Source: an uncultured Oscillospiraceae bacterium (lineage in GTDB: Bacteria > Bacillota > Clostridia > Oscillospirales > Acutalibacteraceae). From it: a stretch of 33,535 bases of DNA. A model generated the notes under the pieces. It made no database searches. It was not told the DNA's origin and saw only the letters and a program-made list of their open reading frames with translations. Positions 1-8,444 of the stretch are shown here, one piece after another (within the stretch, counting starts at the first letter, position 1; every line of letters begins with the position of its first letter). Both the position numbers and the translations under genes were made by a program. The DNA lies in contig USIA01000006.1 in the NCBI GenBank assembly GCA_900554535.1, positions 1 to 33,535 of the forward strand. The letters run 5' to 3'.

Positions 1-1
1 G

Positions 2-289
2 GGGCGCGGCCGCATGGGGCAGCTCGCCGGCGCGATGTTGACGCTTTTCCTGCCGACCGTTTTCCGTATTTTCGCGGCATCAGAGGTCCCAACAAACAGC
101 TTTGTTTACAACACAGACCTGAAAACAGATGGGGAAAAAGAAACTTTCATCAAAAACAGCCTTGAAAGCTCTAAGTTTAATCTGGGCGTCAAGCCCACCA
201 AGGACGATCATCTGCTCACGCTCTCTACCTGCACAAATTTCCAGGAGCGTGACCGTTGGGTAGTTCAGGCTGTAGAAGTTTCAGAGTAA
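2..289 (+). CDS. srtB: Class B sortase, C-terminal fragment (partial at window edge)
   Basis: The frame is open to the left edge and ends at the TAA at 287-289. Residues such as EVPTNSFVYNTDLKTDGEKE and the end LTLSTCTN...RDRWVVQAVE match the C-terminal half of class B sortases, the membrane transpeptidases that join wall proteins to peptidoglycan. The catalytic Cys codon is 230-232 and the likely catalytic Arg codon is 253-255; the catalytic His would lie upstream, outside the window. The first 60 bases or so encode residues that do not resemble a sortase and are GC-rich, so they may be an assembly artefact or a rearranged junction. A second, complete class B sortase lies at 2700-3491. I am fairly sure of the family and cannot say whether the full gene is intact. 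Confidence 0.8.
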   Translation, partial: GRGRMGQLAGAMLTLFLPTVFRIFAASEVPTNSFVYNTDLKTDGEKETFIKNSLESSKFNLGVKPTKDDHLLTLSTCTNFQERDRWVVQAVEVSE

Positions 290-321
290 GGCGGAAATTA
301 ACTAGGAAAGGAGATGAAAAC

Positions 322-630
322 TTGCTCAAGTATAAGGAAACTGCGAAGGTGTATTCGAACATTGGTGAGATGAGTGACGAGGAAATCGCGGAAGCCACCA
401 TTGATTTTGAGATTGCGCATGTCATCCGCGATGCCCGCGAGGCCAAAAATCTGTCAAAACGGGAGCTTGCCAAAATCATGGGCATTACGCCTTCGGCAAT
501 TTCGAAGTGGGAAACCGGCAAGCAGAACTTCAGCATTCGCACTCTTATAAAGATAGCATCTGCGCTTGGTTGTGAGGTTGTTTGCCCTATAAGAGTTCCA
601 GATACATCGCGTTACAAAAAAGAAAGTTGA
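322..630 (+). CDS. Cro/CI-type (XRE) helix-turn-helix regulator
   Basis: A 102-residue protein with a classic helix-turn-helix at about residues 36-90: VIRDAREAKNLSKRELAKIMGITPSAISKWETGK. I chose the TTG at 322 because an AAAGGAG site at 307-313 sits 8 bases upstream, whereas starts further up run into the end of the sortase frame. The N-terminal 30 residues (YKETAKVYSNIGEMSDEEIAEA) precede the DNA-binding domain, as in HigA/antitoxin-like or phage-type regulators, but no toxin gene is adjacent. It lies between the two sortase genes and may control the surface-protein module. Family assignment is firm; the target is unknown. Confidence 0.85.
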   Translation: MLKYKETAKVYSNIGEMSDEEIAEATIDFEIAHVIRDAREAKNLSKRELAKIMGITPSAISKWETGKQNFSIRTLIKIASALGCEVVCPIRVPDTSRYKKES

Positions 631-662
631 CTACCCGCGTAAAGACAGAGGGGGAATGTTCA

Positions 663-758
663 TTGGAGTACGCATTTATTTTACACGCATTCGAGTCGAA
701 ATATAAACAGAAAAGCCTTTATTATTCAGTCCTTGACGCGGATAATTCGACTCTTTGA
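663..758 (+). CDS. Possible 31-residue small protein coupled to the next regulator
   Basis: A short frame opens at TTG 663 behind an AGGGGG ribosome binding site (about 649-655, 8 bases upstream). It ends with the TGA at 756-758, directly followed by ATG 759 of the next gene. The product begins LEYAFILHAFESKYKQKSLY and is rich in Tyr, Phe and Lys. The good binding site and abutting stop/start suggest translational coupling, but the frame is short enough to arise by chance. I recognise no family. Confidence 0.35.
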   Translation: MEYAFILHAFESKYKQKSLYYSVLDADNSTL

Positions 759-977
759 ATGAAGGATGTGCTAAAAATTATGAATTTACGCGAGAGGATA
801 GACGAAGAACGCCGTTGTCAATATCTATCCCAATCAGAACTCGCCAGACAGAGTGGACACTCCGTTTCGACAATCCATGATATTCTGACCGGCGCAAATA
901 AAAATCCTGGGTTCTATACGATAGCAGATATTTGCGACGTCCTTCATCTTTCTTTAGATGAGTTGAAATACAAATAA
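759..977 (+). CDS. Small XRE-family helix-turn-helix protein
   Basis: A 72-residue protein that is almost entirely a Cro/CI-type DNA-binding domain: LRERIDEERRCQYLSQSELARQSGHSVSTIHDILTG, then DICDVLHLSLDELKYK, the usual last helix of single-domain repressors. Two in-frame ATGs are possible, 759 and 780. The second has a weak GGATG upstream; the first could be translated by coupling to the small frame ending at 758. It stops 15 bases before the signal-peptide gene at 995. This compact type often acts as a phage or ICE switch protein. The role here is not known. Confidence 0.75.
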   Translation: MKDVLKIMNLRERIDEERRCQYLSQSELARQSGHSVSTIHDILTGANKNPGFYTIADICDVLHLSLDELKYK

Positions 978-994
978 CCATGGGAGGAATGACT

Positions 995-2698
995 ATGAAA
1001 AAGAAGATATTGTCCGGCATTCTGGCGACCGCACTGCTTCTGGGCGCTGCCGCAGTACCTGGAGCTTACGCGGCAAACACCGATTTCAGCTCCATTCCCA
1101 TTACGCTGACGTCATCTTCGTCGTCAACGTCATCGATTGATGTCGAAAAGATTGATGTTCCGCTTCCTACGGTGGACGTCATCACACGGGTAGCTGACAT
1201 CCAGGTTCGTGGCAACCCATGCAGTGTTGAAGATGCCGTCAAAAGCGCTTCCGCGCTACCGGATGCAAGCACGCTGGACTACACTGGCACAACGCTAGTT
1301 GTAAGCGCAGCCGAGGACATTCCAGCCATAAAAGACGCATCCGGAAAGACGGTCGTCCCGGCAGCTGCCAACGGCTCGATTGTACAATCCGTGGTGCTGC
1401 AAAAAGGCGACGATCCCACGACGGTAAAGATCAAAAATCTTGTGCCCGGTTATTCCTATACCGTGACCATGACTGTCCCGCCGCAGCAAAAGGATATTGC
1501 GCTGCTTTCATCAACTTATACATTTACGGCAGGCGACACCGATACACTGCAACTTTCAACTGACGCAACTACTTCCAGTGTACAGCCCGTATCCAGCGAA
1601 GGTAAAAATCTCTGGATTGCTTCTTCCCCGGCGAGTTCAGAAGAAAGTACACTTTCTACTACAGAAAGCGCTTCTTCGGATGTTCCGTCCTCGCAAAAGG
1701 ACGTGTCATACTCCAACGTCCAGACAATTTCGCAGCCCTTGCAGGAAGATGAAAGCACAGCCTCGTCTTCGTCCACTTTCTCGGACGCCACTGACCAAAA
1801 AACTGTCTCACAGAGCGTTGACACAACGGCTGCATTTTCGTACAGCTGGAATACCCTTTCGGCTGCAAAACACCCTGCCTCGCTTTCTAGTGAAAAAAAG
1901 CTTGCCATATATACGGCATCGAACTCCTTTGGTCAGGACAAAAATGGCCGCGCCGTAATTACGCCAGCCAATACCAAAGTGGCAACTTTCTCGTATGACG
2001 GCAATGCTGTTCAGGCTCAAAGTACAGATTCCCTGTCCGAAGGCTCCTATTACATTGGCCGCGCGGATACTCAGCAGATGCTCGCAGATACCACAGACAA
2101 CGCAGGAACCAGCACAGGCAAGGTGCTCGGCGCGAGAACGCGCATTGTTTCTGCATCGGCCAGAGCAAGCTCAACAGACGCACAACTTGGCGCACTGCAA
2201 ATCGTCAATACAATGGAAGGAAAATCAGACGGCCAACTTGCAGGTGTCCAATTTAAAGTGACCGGCGCACAATCCGGCGGCGGGCGATATGATAAGACTT
2301 TTACCACGGATGCGCATGGCAAGATTACAATCGATAAACTTCCGGCCGGCACTTATACCGCGCAACCTTTATCAAACGCAGCTACGAACGGATACCAGAT
2401 TCCCGAAAAGAAAACACTCTCAGTTCGGGCCGGTATGATGGCTACAATTAACTTTCAGACGGAAAAGGCGCCGGTCTCCAGTGCCGTGTCAACGTCCACC
2501 GAAACGTCCGCTAGCGCCACACCGGGTGCAGCGGTTTCGTCGTCCGCATCTTCTACTTTCCCAGCTTCCGTGCCATCGGTGCCAAAGACCGGTCAGGACG
2601 CAGTGTTGCCCATTGCTGCAACAGCCATCTTGGTTGGTGCCGGAACCGCATGCATTGTGATTTGCCGGCATCGGCAGCCCGAAAAGGAAGAAAAATGA
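995..2698 (+). CDS. Secreted Ser/Thr-rich surface protein with SpaA-like domain and VPKTG sorting signal
   Basis: A 567-residue wall-anchored protein. The start is ATG 995 because GGAGG at 983-987 lies 7 bases upstream; the ATGs at 980 and 989 overlap or crowd that site. A signal peptide follows (KKKILSGILATALLLGAAA..AYA, about residues 1-28). The middle is a long Ser/Thr-rich, probably extended stalk. Residues of about 397-492 look like a prealbumin/SpaA (Cna-B type) beta-sandwich (GVQFKVTGA..TFTTDAHGKITIDKLPAGTYTA). The C-terminus has VPKTG at residues 529-533, a hydrophobic segment and a charged tail (RHRQPEKEEK). The next gene, whose ATG overlaps the last base of this stop codon, is a class B sortase and likely its dedicated anchoring enzyme. 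C. difficile SrtB is known to use (S/P)PxTG motifs, close to this one. A role in donor-recipient contact or host adhesion is inference. Confidence 0.88.
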   Translation: MKKKILSGILATALLLGAAAVPGAYAANTDFSSIPITLTSSSSSTSSIDVEKIDVPLPTVDVITRVADIQVRGNPCSVEDAVKSASALPDASTLDYTGTTLVVSAAEDIPAIKDASGKTVVPAAANGSIVQSVVLQKGDDPTTVKIKNLVPGYSYTVTMTVPPQQKDIALLSSTYTFTAGDTDTLQLSTDATTSSVQPVSSEGKNLWIASSPASSEESTLSTTESASSDVPSSQKDVSYSNVQTISQPLQEDESTASSSSTFSDATDQKTVSQSVDTTAAFSYSWNTLSAAKHPASLSSEKKLAIYTASNSFGQDKNGRAVITPANTKVATFSYDGNAVQAQSTDSLSEGSYYIGRADTQQMLADTTDNAGTSTGKVLGARTRIVSASARASSTDAQLGALQIVNTMEGKSDGQLAGVQFKVTGAQSGGGRYDKTFTTDAHGKITIDKLPAGTYTAQPLSNAATNGYQIPEKKTLSVRAGMMATINFQTEKAPVSSAVSTSTETSASATPGAAVSSSASSTFPASVPSVPKTGQDAVLPIAATAILVGAGTACIVICRHRQPEKEEK

Positions 2699-2699
2699 G

Positions 2700-3491
2700 A
2701 TGACGGGAAAAAAGAAAGCGCTTTCGCGCAGACAGAAGACAGCACTTGGGATTCTTTTTCTGGTGATGGCTCTGTGTGTCGTCTATCTTTTCTCCGTATT
2801 TGTGTTTCAACCTGCGGCGAATACGGCCGATACACAGGAGCTGAAAGCCATTTTGGAGGCGCCCAAATCGTCTACGTCTTCCAATTTTCAAGAGCAGGTG
2901 TCAGCCTCTTCGAATGCAGAGACGCCTTCCCTTGCCGAACGCTTTCAGGTGTTGCAAAAGATCAACCCTGACATTCAGGGCTGGATTACCGTCCCCGGTA
3001 CGGCGATCGATTACCCGGTGCTCCAAAGCAGTATGCAGGATCCGGACTATTATTTGAATCACACATATAAGAAGGAAATGCGCACGGCGGGAAGCATCTA
3101 CCTGCAGTGTGGCTGCGATCCGGCTGTGTCCCGCAGCGCCGTCCTTTACGGCCACCATATGTTGGACGGCTCCATGTTCACCGACTTAGAGCGCTACGAT
3201 GACTTTTCATTTTTTCAAGGCCATAAGACCTTCACGTATAAAAGCGCGGCGGGCAGCAGTACCTACGAGGTTTTTGCCGTACTGGAAACCACGCCGTCCG
3301 CGTTTGCGTTCCAGCGTACCACCTTTGCGGATGACGCTGCGTTCCTGCAATTTTTAGAGGAGGTCCAGGCACGAGCCCTCTATCAGACAGGGGTGCAGGT
3401 TACAGCCTTGGACCGCGTTATGGTATTGGCAACCTGTTCCGGCCGGCATAAAAACGGCCGGACTGTTGTGTTTGGAAAATTCATTTTATAA
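2700..3491 (+). CDS. srtB: Class B sortase
   Basis: A 263-residue membrane transpeptidase. A cytoplasmic basic start (MTGKKKALSRRQK) leads into a membrane helix at about residues 14-36 and then a spacer. The sortase domain follows with INPDIQGWITVPGTAIDYPVLQ, YYLNHTYKKE and GSIYLQ. The catalytic triad is visible: His152 (YGHH), Cys246 (LATCSG) and Arg254 (GRTVVFG). Length and motifs are normal for SrtB. The start ATG overlaps the stop of the surface protein, with an AAGGAAG site inside that gene's end, so the two are translationally coupled and probably an enzyme-substrate pair. It differs clearly in sequence from the sortase fragment at the window start, so the region carries two sortase genes. 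Confidence 0.93.
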   Translation: MTGKKKALSRRQKTALGILFLVMALCVVYLFSVFVFQPAANTADTQELKAILEAPKSSTSSNFQEQVSASSNAETPSLAERFQVLQKINPDIQGWITVPGTAIDYPVLQSSMQDPDYYLNHTYKKEMRTAGSIYLQCGCDPAVSRSAVLYGHHMLDGSMFTDLERYDDFSFFQGHKTFTYKSAAGSSTYEVFAVLETTPSAFAFQRTTFADDAAFLQFLEEVQARALYQTGVQVTALDRVMVLATCSGRHKNGRTVVFGKFIL

Positions 3492-3504
3492 AGGAGGAGT
3501 CTAC

Positions 3505-3939
3505 ATGTTACACGTTTATGGATCTGGGAGGCTGACTGCCGACCCGGAAATGCACAGTGTTACATCCCATCGGACAGGCGAAAAGCAGTCGTTCTGTACG
3601 GTCCGTCTGGCCAGCAGCAACGATTACCCGTCGAACAAAACATCCTTTCTCCGTGTAAATGCCTGGGGTTCCAAAGGCACATACCTGTGGAAAGCGGGCA
3701 AAAAGGGTTCGTATCTGGAATTCGACGGAGAACTGACGATTCCCGAATACGACAAAGAAAAAGGGCGCCAATACGAGCCGGAACTTCAAATTGGCGCCAA
3801 AGGCCATATTCGCGTCCTTGTTCTGGAAAAGAAACAGGCCTCGGAAACGCCCGCACAGGAAGACACAGTATCTGAAAACGTCTGGATGGAGGATCTCAAT
3901 GAAGAGGATCTGCCCTTTTATGGAGAAGAAGGAGAATGA
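3505..3939 (+). CDS. ssb: Single-stranded DNA-binding protein (SSB-like)
   Basis: A 144-residue OB-fold protein. Start ATG 3505 has a strong AAGGAGGAG site 6-8 bases upstream. MLHVYGSGRLTADPEMH..EKQSFCTVRLASSND and FLRVNAWGSKGTYL are typical of SSB strands 1-3, followed by KGSYLEFDGELTI for strand 4. The tail is acidic and holds NEEDLPFYGEEGE, reminiscent of the DDDIPF tip that recruits partners in SSB, but extended by five residues. It would coat the transferred strand or protect replication intermediates. It begins a tightly packed run with the small 3943 gene and the polyvalent primase-like gene at 4160, a sensible DNA-processing unit. Confidence 0.85.
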   Translation: MLHVYGSGRLTADPEMHSVTSHRTGEKQSFCTVRLASSNDYPSNKTSFLRVNAWGSKGTYLWKAGKKGSYLEFDGELTIPEYDKEKGRQYEPELQIGAKGHIRVLVLEKKQASETPAQEDTVSENVWMEDLNEEDLPFYGEEGE

Positions 3940-3942
3940 ACA

Positions 3943-4158
3943 ATGCTGCACGAAGATCTATCCCGTTACCCCGATGAAAAGCTTCTGACACATGCGGCCG
4001 AACTGGTCGGATACGAGGAGCACGCCGCAATTTTCGCGGATGAAGAAGGAACTTTATACCGCAAGGAGGCCGAAGATCCACGTATCTTTGCGCTCGGCGA
4101 CGTTGAAAATGCCGATTCCCCCTATATGGAGCGAATTTCGAAGAAAGGAGTGTCATGA
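3943..4158 (+). CDS. Small conserved-looking protein of unknown function
   Basis: A 71-residue acidic protein beginning MLHEDLSRYPDEKLLTHAAE. A GAAGGAG site lies just upstream and only 3 bases separate it from the SSB stop. The next gene starts 1 base after its stop. It has no membrane segment or signal peptide and no motif I recognise. Its position between ssb and the polyvalent protein suggests a role in DNA entry or processing, by context only. Confidence 0.65.
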   Translation: MLHEDLSRYPDEKLLTHAAELVGYEEHAAIFADEEGTLYRKEAEDPRIFALGDVENADSPYMERISKKGVS

Positions 4159-4159
4159 G

Positions 4160-7100
4160 ATGCCAGACCCCGCACGTGCACGCCAAAACTATGAAGCTTT
4201 GAAAGCAGCGCTGGATACGGCGCTGCAAGCTTATGAGGAAAAGCCAGAACAAATTGCAGAGCTGCTCGCTTTCAAGTCCAAATTCCATACGTATTCCCTT
4301 AACAACACAGTCTTAATTCAGCGCGCAAACCCGGGCGCCACATATGTCGCAAGTTTTGACCGATGGAAAGAGCTCGGCTATTCCGTCCAACGCGGCCAGC
4401 GTGGCATCAAGATTCTGGTGCCGAGAACGAGTACACTGTTTCGCACCGTCGATGAAACCGGCAGGCCGATTACCAAACGGCTGCGGGACGCGACACCAGA
4501 GGAAAAAGAAAGAATCCGGTCTGGCGAGATCAAGACTTACCAGCGAACGCACTTTTCAACCGGTTCAGTCTTTGACATTTCGCAGACGACCTGCCCACCG
4601 GAGGATTATCCGAAATTTTACCATATGGGTTATCCGTCCGAACAGCACGCCGCCCTGGTGAATGCCATGACAGCCTATGCCGCCGCGAAGGGAATCAAGG
4701 TCCTGACACAAGACGTGACGTCGATTTCCCTGCGCGGCTTTTTTAGACCCGCGGACAATACAATCACATTGTCCGACAAGCTCAACGATACCGAACGTTT
4801 GTCAACCTTGTCCCATGAGCTGGGACATGCGATGGCGTTTGCAGCAGATGCCCAAAAGGAGGAGGCGCTGCCGTCGGAAGTCCGTGAACTCGAGGCGGAT
4901 GGCGTGAGCATCATGCTGCAGACAGCGTGCGGCTTTCCGCTGACCCAGAGTCGAATTACCCACTTCGCGAACGCATACAGGGCCTGTATGCAGCGGGAAG
5001 ACTTCTCTTTTGAGGCGTTTTTAAAGGGTGTCGATCAAATTTACAACCAGACGTATCAGGAGCTGCAGCCCTATATTGAGAATGCGTTGCAGACTTTTGA
5101 GCAGAAAACGAGGGACTACCAGGAAGATGAAGTCGTAACGGCAGAGGAAACGAAGGCTGAAAAAACAGAAAACCCGGCTTCCGTACAGGCCATTGCGGCG
5201 TCTACAGACGCCGCCGCGGTTTTAGCTTCAAAGCCGGTGCAGGAAACGCGGACCGAAAATACCATGAAAGATTTTCTGGCAGCAATTGCGGATGGGAAGG
5301 CTGCAATTGTGTGCGAACGACCCGAATTGCTCATCGATAACGCAAAAAGCCCGTATTACTGCATCAGTACCCTGACAAAAACAGAGAGAGGAACATACGA
5401 AAGAAGTCCCTACCCGGGGGATTCCGTCCTATTTACCAGTGCCGAAAAAGCACTTCTCTTTGCGCAAGAACATAAATTTACAGTGGTCTCAGAAAGCACG
5501 CTTCTAAAAGGGTTAGAACAGCATCCTCCAATGATCGTGGAGATTGCCCGAAAGATGGGCTATTCGCCAGTACTGCAAAGCAATAACGGTGAATACGCTT
5601 ATCAAATCGAAGGGGGAGCTTACCTTACTTTTAATGATTCCTGGACCGATTATGGTTTAGAAGGAGGTCCGATCAGTAGTTTCATTCGTGAGTTTTCCGA
5701 TTATGCCAAAGAACATTTTGATGTTTCTCTCCCGGAAAACCTGCATACGGATGACGGCATCGTCGAATGGCTTCAGCAAAACTTTCCAGAAAAGTTTGCA
5801 GATTTAAAGGTTGAAGATGTGGCAGAGCCTCTTTTGAATCCTTATGAGTGGGGAGATTATGACCCTAAAATTGGATTTTACGAAATGGAAACTGCTATTG
5901 ATCAGGCAAATGATGCACTTTTGAAGAAAGCATTCTCTTTAGGTTTGAAGACGGCAGGGGTAGATCCGGAAACAATCACGAATGATGAAAACCATACGCC
6001 TCGCTCCGGTGGTATCGCACCTCCGTTTGCCCAGCAGGTCGATGAGGCCCTTCGAACAGACACAACAGACCGCACAAGCCAGCAAAACGCGCTTTATGTT
6101 AGAGACACACCGAAAGTTCTGACAGATCTCGGGCTGCGTCAGCTTCCCATGTTGATTACGCAGAGACATTTGAAAAACATTGTCCACCCCAAAGATCCCG
6201 CGAACGCACGGTATCACGGGTTACCCGTCGAACAGATCAAACAGCTGCCCCAGATGCTGGAATCGCCTGCTATGATTGCCCGTTCCCTAACACACGCCGA
6301 TGACTTAATCGCCATTACCGCGCAGGCTGACCCGGACAACCTTCCCATCATGGTTTCTATCCGGCCGGATGGGCAAGGGCGCTACGCATTGGAGAGAATC
6401 GATTCTAATTTCATCACGAGCGTTTACGGCCGCACGAACTTCCTTTCCATAGACGAAAACGGAGACCTCTCGCCAAACTGCTTCCTTGGAAGAGTGATGC
6501 AGGCGGGAGGTCTCTTATATCAGAACAAAGAAAAGAGCCGGCAGCTTGCCAGGGACGCGCAGCTACAATTGCCACGGGGCTTAACAAGTACCGGCTCTTC
6601 GAGCCACGAGGAGAAAACTCCCGATGGCTCAATAATCAAAGATAGTATAGCACAGAATCCCGAAAATGTAAAGCCTTCGGATAGAAAAGAAAAATCACCC
6701 TCTGTCCCCGCCATGGATACGAACACGCCTGCTCCACCGAAGCAGCGCCTGTTTGTGGACATGGACGGCACATTAACAAAATTTATTGATCAGGCCGAGA
6801 CCCCGGATGCATTATTGCAGCCGGGGTATTTTGAAACCCTGCCTCCGCAGCAGAATGTAGTGGATATGGTCAAACAGGCAATGCAGAAAGACGATTTGGA
6901 CGTGTATGTTTTCTCCGCCGCTCTGAATATTCCTACGGCAATTCCAGAGAAAAACGCATGGCTGGATCAACATTTACCTGAAATTGACCAGGATCATCGC
7001 GTGTTTGTCGAGAATGGTTGTCGAAAGTCTCTCTCGGTTCCTGGCGGCCTGCGGAAAACAGACATTCTTCTGGATGACTATAGCCGCAATCTGCATGACT

Positions 7101-8407
7101 GGGCAGAGGCCGGGGCGATTGGCGTAAAACTTTTGAATGACATCAATAACACCCATGGCACTTGGACCAACTCCGAAAACCTACTCGAGAGGACGGCCGT
7201 CAATTATACAGATGCTCCAGAAGCCATGCTGAAAAACCTTTTGCAGGGTGCTGCCCTGACACAGCAGCGCATGGAGCAGCGGACGTACCGCGAACGCATA
7301 AGGAGCGACAGGACCCGCCGGATGGACGCGAAGTACCGTGAGACAATTGATGCAATTAAAAACCGTATCAATATTCTAGACCTGGCATCCGATCTCGGAT
7401 ACCACGTTGTAAAAGACGGCACACATCATTCGCTGGAAGAGCACGATTCTGTTGTTTTCTACGAATCGACAAATACATTCTGCCGTTTTTCCACGGCACA
7501 GGCATCTCCTGACGGGCGTCCGGTTGGCGGCAGTCCAATCGACTTCCTCCTGCACTTCAATGAGGCGGATGGTTTGGGATTACCCATCCATAATACCGCA
7601 GACGCCATCCATTATCTCAGGGAGACATACCGCCTTGGCGTAGAGAATGTACGGCAGGATACCCGCGCAGATAAACCTCAACCGCAGAACAAAGCGCCCA
7701 CTCGGCAGACCCCGTTCAAACTGCCAGACCCCTTCAAGGTGGGGGAAAACGAAAATCCGGAGAAGTCGCATATGTACGCTTATCTGTGTAAAACGCGCGC
7801 TATTGACAACGAAGTCGTTCACGATTGCCAGAAACGCGGCCTGCTCTACGAGGACATAGCGCACAATGTCGTCTTTGTCGGGCGCAGCAGGGACGGGAAG
7901 GAAATTTTCGGGACGCGCCGGTCAACATTGAGTAACAGCAAGTGGCGGCGCGACGTCGCAGGCAGCGATCAGTCCTCCGGCTGGTATGTAGATAACAAAG
8001 CCGATACGCTGTATGTAGCGGAAGCGCCCATCGATGCGCTGTCTATTATGACGCTGCGCAAGCAGATGGGAAAAGATCCGAAGAATGTGAACTATCTGGC
8101 CACAACCGGAACAGGAAAGCTGAATGTAATCACGCGACGGCTGCACGAAAATCCTGACATTAAACACGTAGTCATTGCTTTTGACAACGATAGCGCCGGC
8201 AATTTGGCTGCTGAGCGAGCGGCACGTATGATCCAGGAGCAGTTTCCCAACATCGATTTGCATCGCTATGTCGTAAAGGAAGGCAAGGATGTAAATGAAT
8301 ACCTTCAAAAAAAGGTACAACGCGACAAGCAACGCGATAAGCCCGTCAATTCTCCTCGTAAACAACGGACAGTAACCCCCGTCCCCGCAATGGAGCCGCC
8401 GGCGTAA
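4160..8407 (+). CDS. Giant polyvalent protein: ArdC-like, Zn-peptidase, MuF-C-like, HAD and DUF3991/Toprim parts
   Basis: A 1415-residue cytoplasmic protein; ATG 4160 has AAAGGAG 10 bases upstream. Parts in order: residues ~10-150, ArdC-type ssDNA-binding/antirestriction domain (YSLNNTVLIQRANPGATYVA, GQRGIKILVP); ~165-300, ImmA/IrrE-like zinc peptidase with HELGH at 219-223 and a downstream ELEADG; ~365-640, poorly recognised linking modules, AT-richer than their surroundings; ~645-800, a domain like the phage MuF C-terminal/PBECR nuclease fold (TPKVLTDLGL, NFITSVYGR at 750); ~862-1010, a HAD phosphatase with DMDGT at 867-871, 5'-nucleotidase-like; ~1060-1150, DUF3991-type region; ~1285-1375, Toprim with Glu1288 and DND at 1342-1344, as in primases. 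Such polyvalent proteins are known to travel with conjugated or injected DNA and defend it in the recipient. That it is itself transferred is inference. Domain borders are approximate. Confidence 0.85.
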   Translation: MPDPARARQNYEALKAALDTALQAYEEKPEQIAELLAFKSKFHTYSLNNTVLIQRANPGATYVASFDRWKELGYSVQRGQRGIKILVPRTSTLFRTVDETGRPITKRLRDATPEEKERIRSGEIKTYQRTHFSTGSVFDISQTTCPPEDYPKFYHMGYPSEQHAALVNAMTAYAAAKGIKVLTQDVTSISLRGFFRPADNTITLSDKLNDTERLSTLSHELGHAMAFAADAQKEEALPSEVRELEADGVSIMLQTACGFPLTQSRITHFANAYRACMQREDFSFEAFLKGVDQIYNQTYQELQPYIENALQTFEQKTRDYQEDEVVTAEETKAEKTENPASVQAIAASTDAAAVLASKPVQETRTENTMKDFLAAIADGKAAIVCERPELLIDNAKSPYYCISTLTKTERGTYERSPYPGDSVLFTSAEKALLFAQEHKFTVVSESTLLKGLEQHPPMIVEIARKMGYSPVLQSNNGEYAYQIEGGAYLTFNDSWTDYGLEGGPISSFIREFSDYAKEHFDVSLPENLHTDDGIVEWLQQNFPEKFADLKVEDVAEPLLNPYEWGDYDPKIGFYEMETAIDQANDALLKKAFSLGLKTAGVDPETITNDENHTPRSGGIAPPFAQQVDEALRTDTTDRTSQQNALYVRDTPKVLTDLGLRQLPMLITQRHLKNIVHPKDPANARYHGLPVEQIKQLPQMLESPAMIARSLTHADDLIAITAQADPDNLPIMVSIRPDGQGRYALERIDSNFITSVYGRTNFLSIDENGDLSPNCFLGRVMQAGGLLYQNKEKSRQLARDAQLQLPRGLTSTGSSSHEEKTPDGSIIKDSIAQNPENVKPSDRKEKSPSVPAMDTNTPAPPKQRLFVDMDGTLTKFIDQAETPDALLQPGYFETLPPQQNVVDMVKQAMQKDDLDVYVFSAALNIPTAIPEKNAWLDQHLPEIDQDHRVFVENGCRKSLSVPGGLRKTDILLDDYSRNLHDWAEAGAIGVKLLNDINNTHGTWTNSENLLERTAVNYTDAPEAMLKNLLQGAALTQQRMEQRTYRERIRSDRTRRMDAKYRETIDAIKNRINILDLASDLGYHVVKDGTHHSLEEHDSVVFYESTNTFCRFSTAQASPDGRPVGGSPIDFLLHFNEADGLGLPIHNTADAIHYLRETYRLGVENVRQDTRADKPQPQNKAPTRQTPFKLPDPFKVGENENPEKSHMYAYLCKTRAIDNEVVHDCQKRGLLYEDIAHNVVFVGRSRDGKEIFGTRRSTLSNSKWRRDVAGSDQSSGWYVDNKADTLYVAEAPIDALSIMTLRKQMGKDPKNVNYLATTGTGKLNVITRRLHENPDIKHVVIAFDNDSAGNLAAERAARMIQEQFPNIDLHRYVVKEGKDVNEYLQKKVQRDKQRDKPVNSPRKQRTVTPVPAMEPPA

Positions 8408-8444
8408 CTGTCCGCTTTTTAATGAATGAGAGGAGGTGAGGAGA

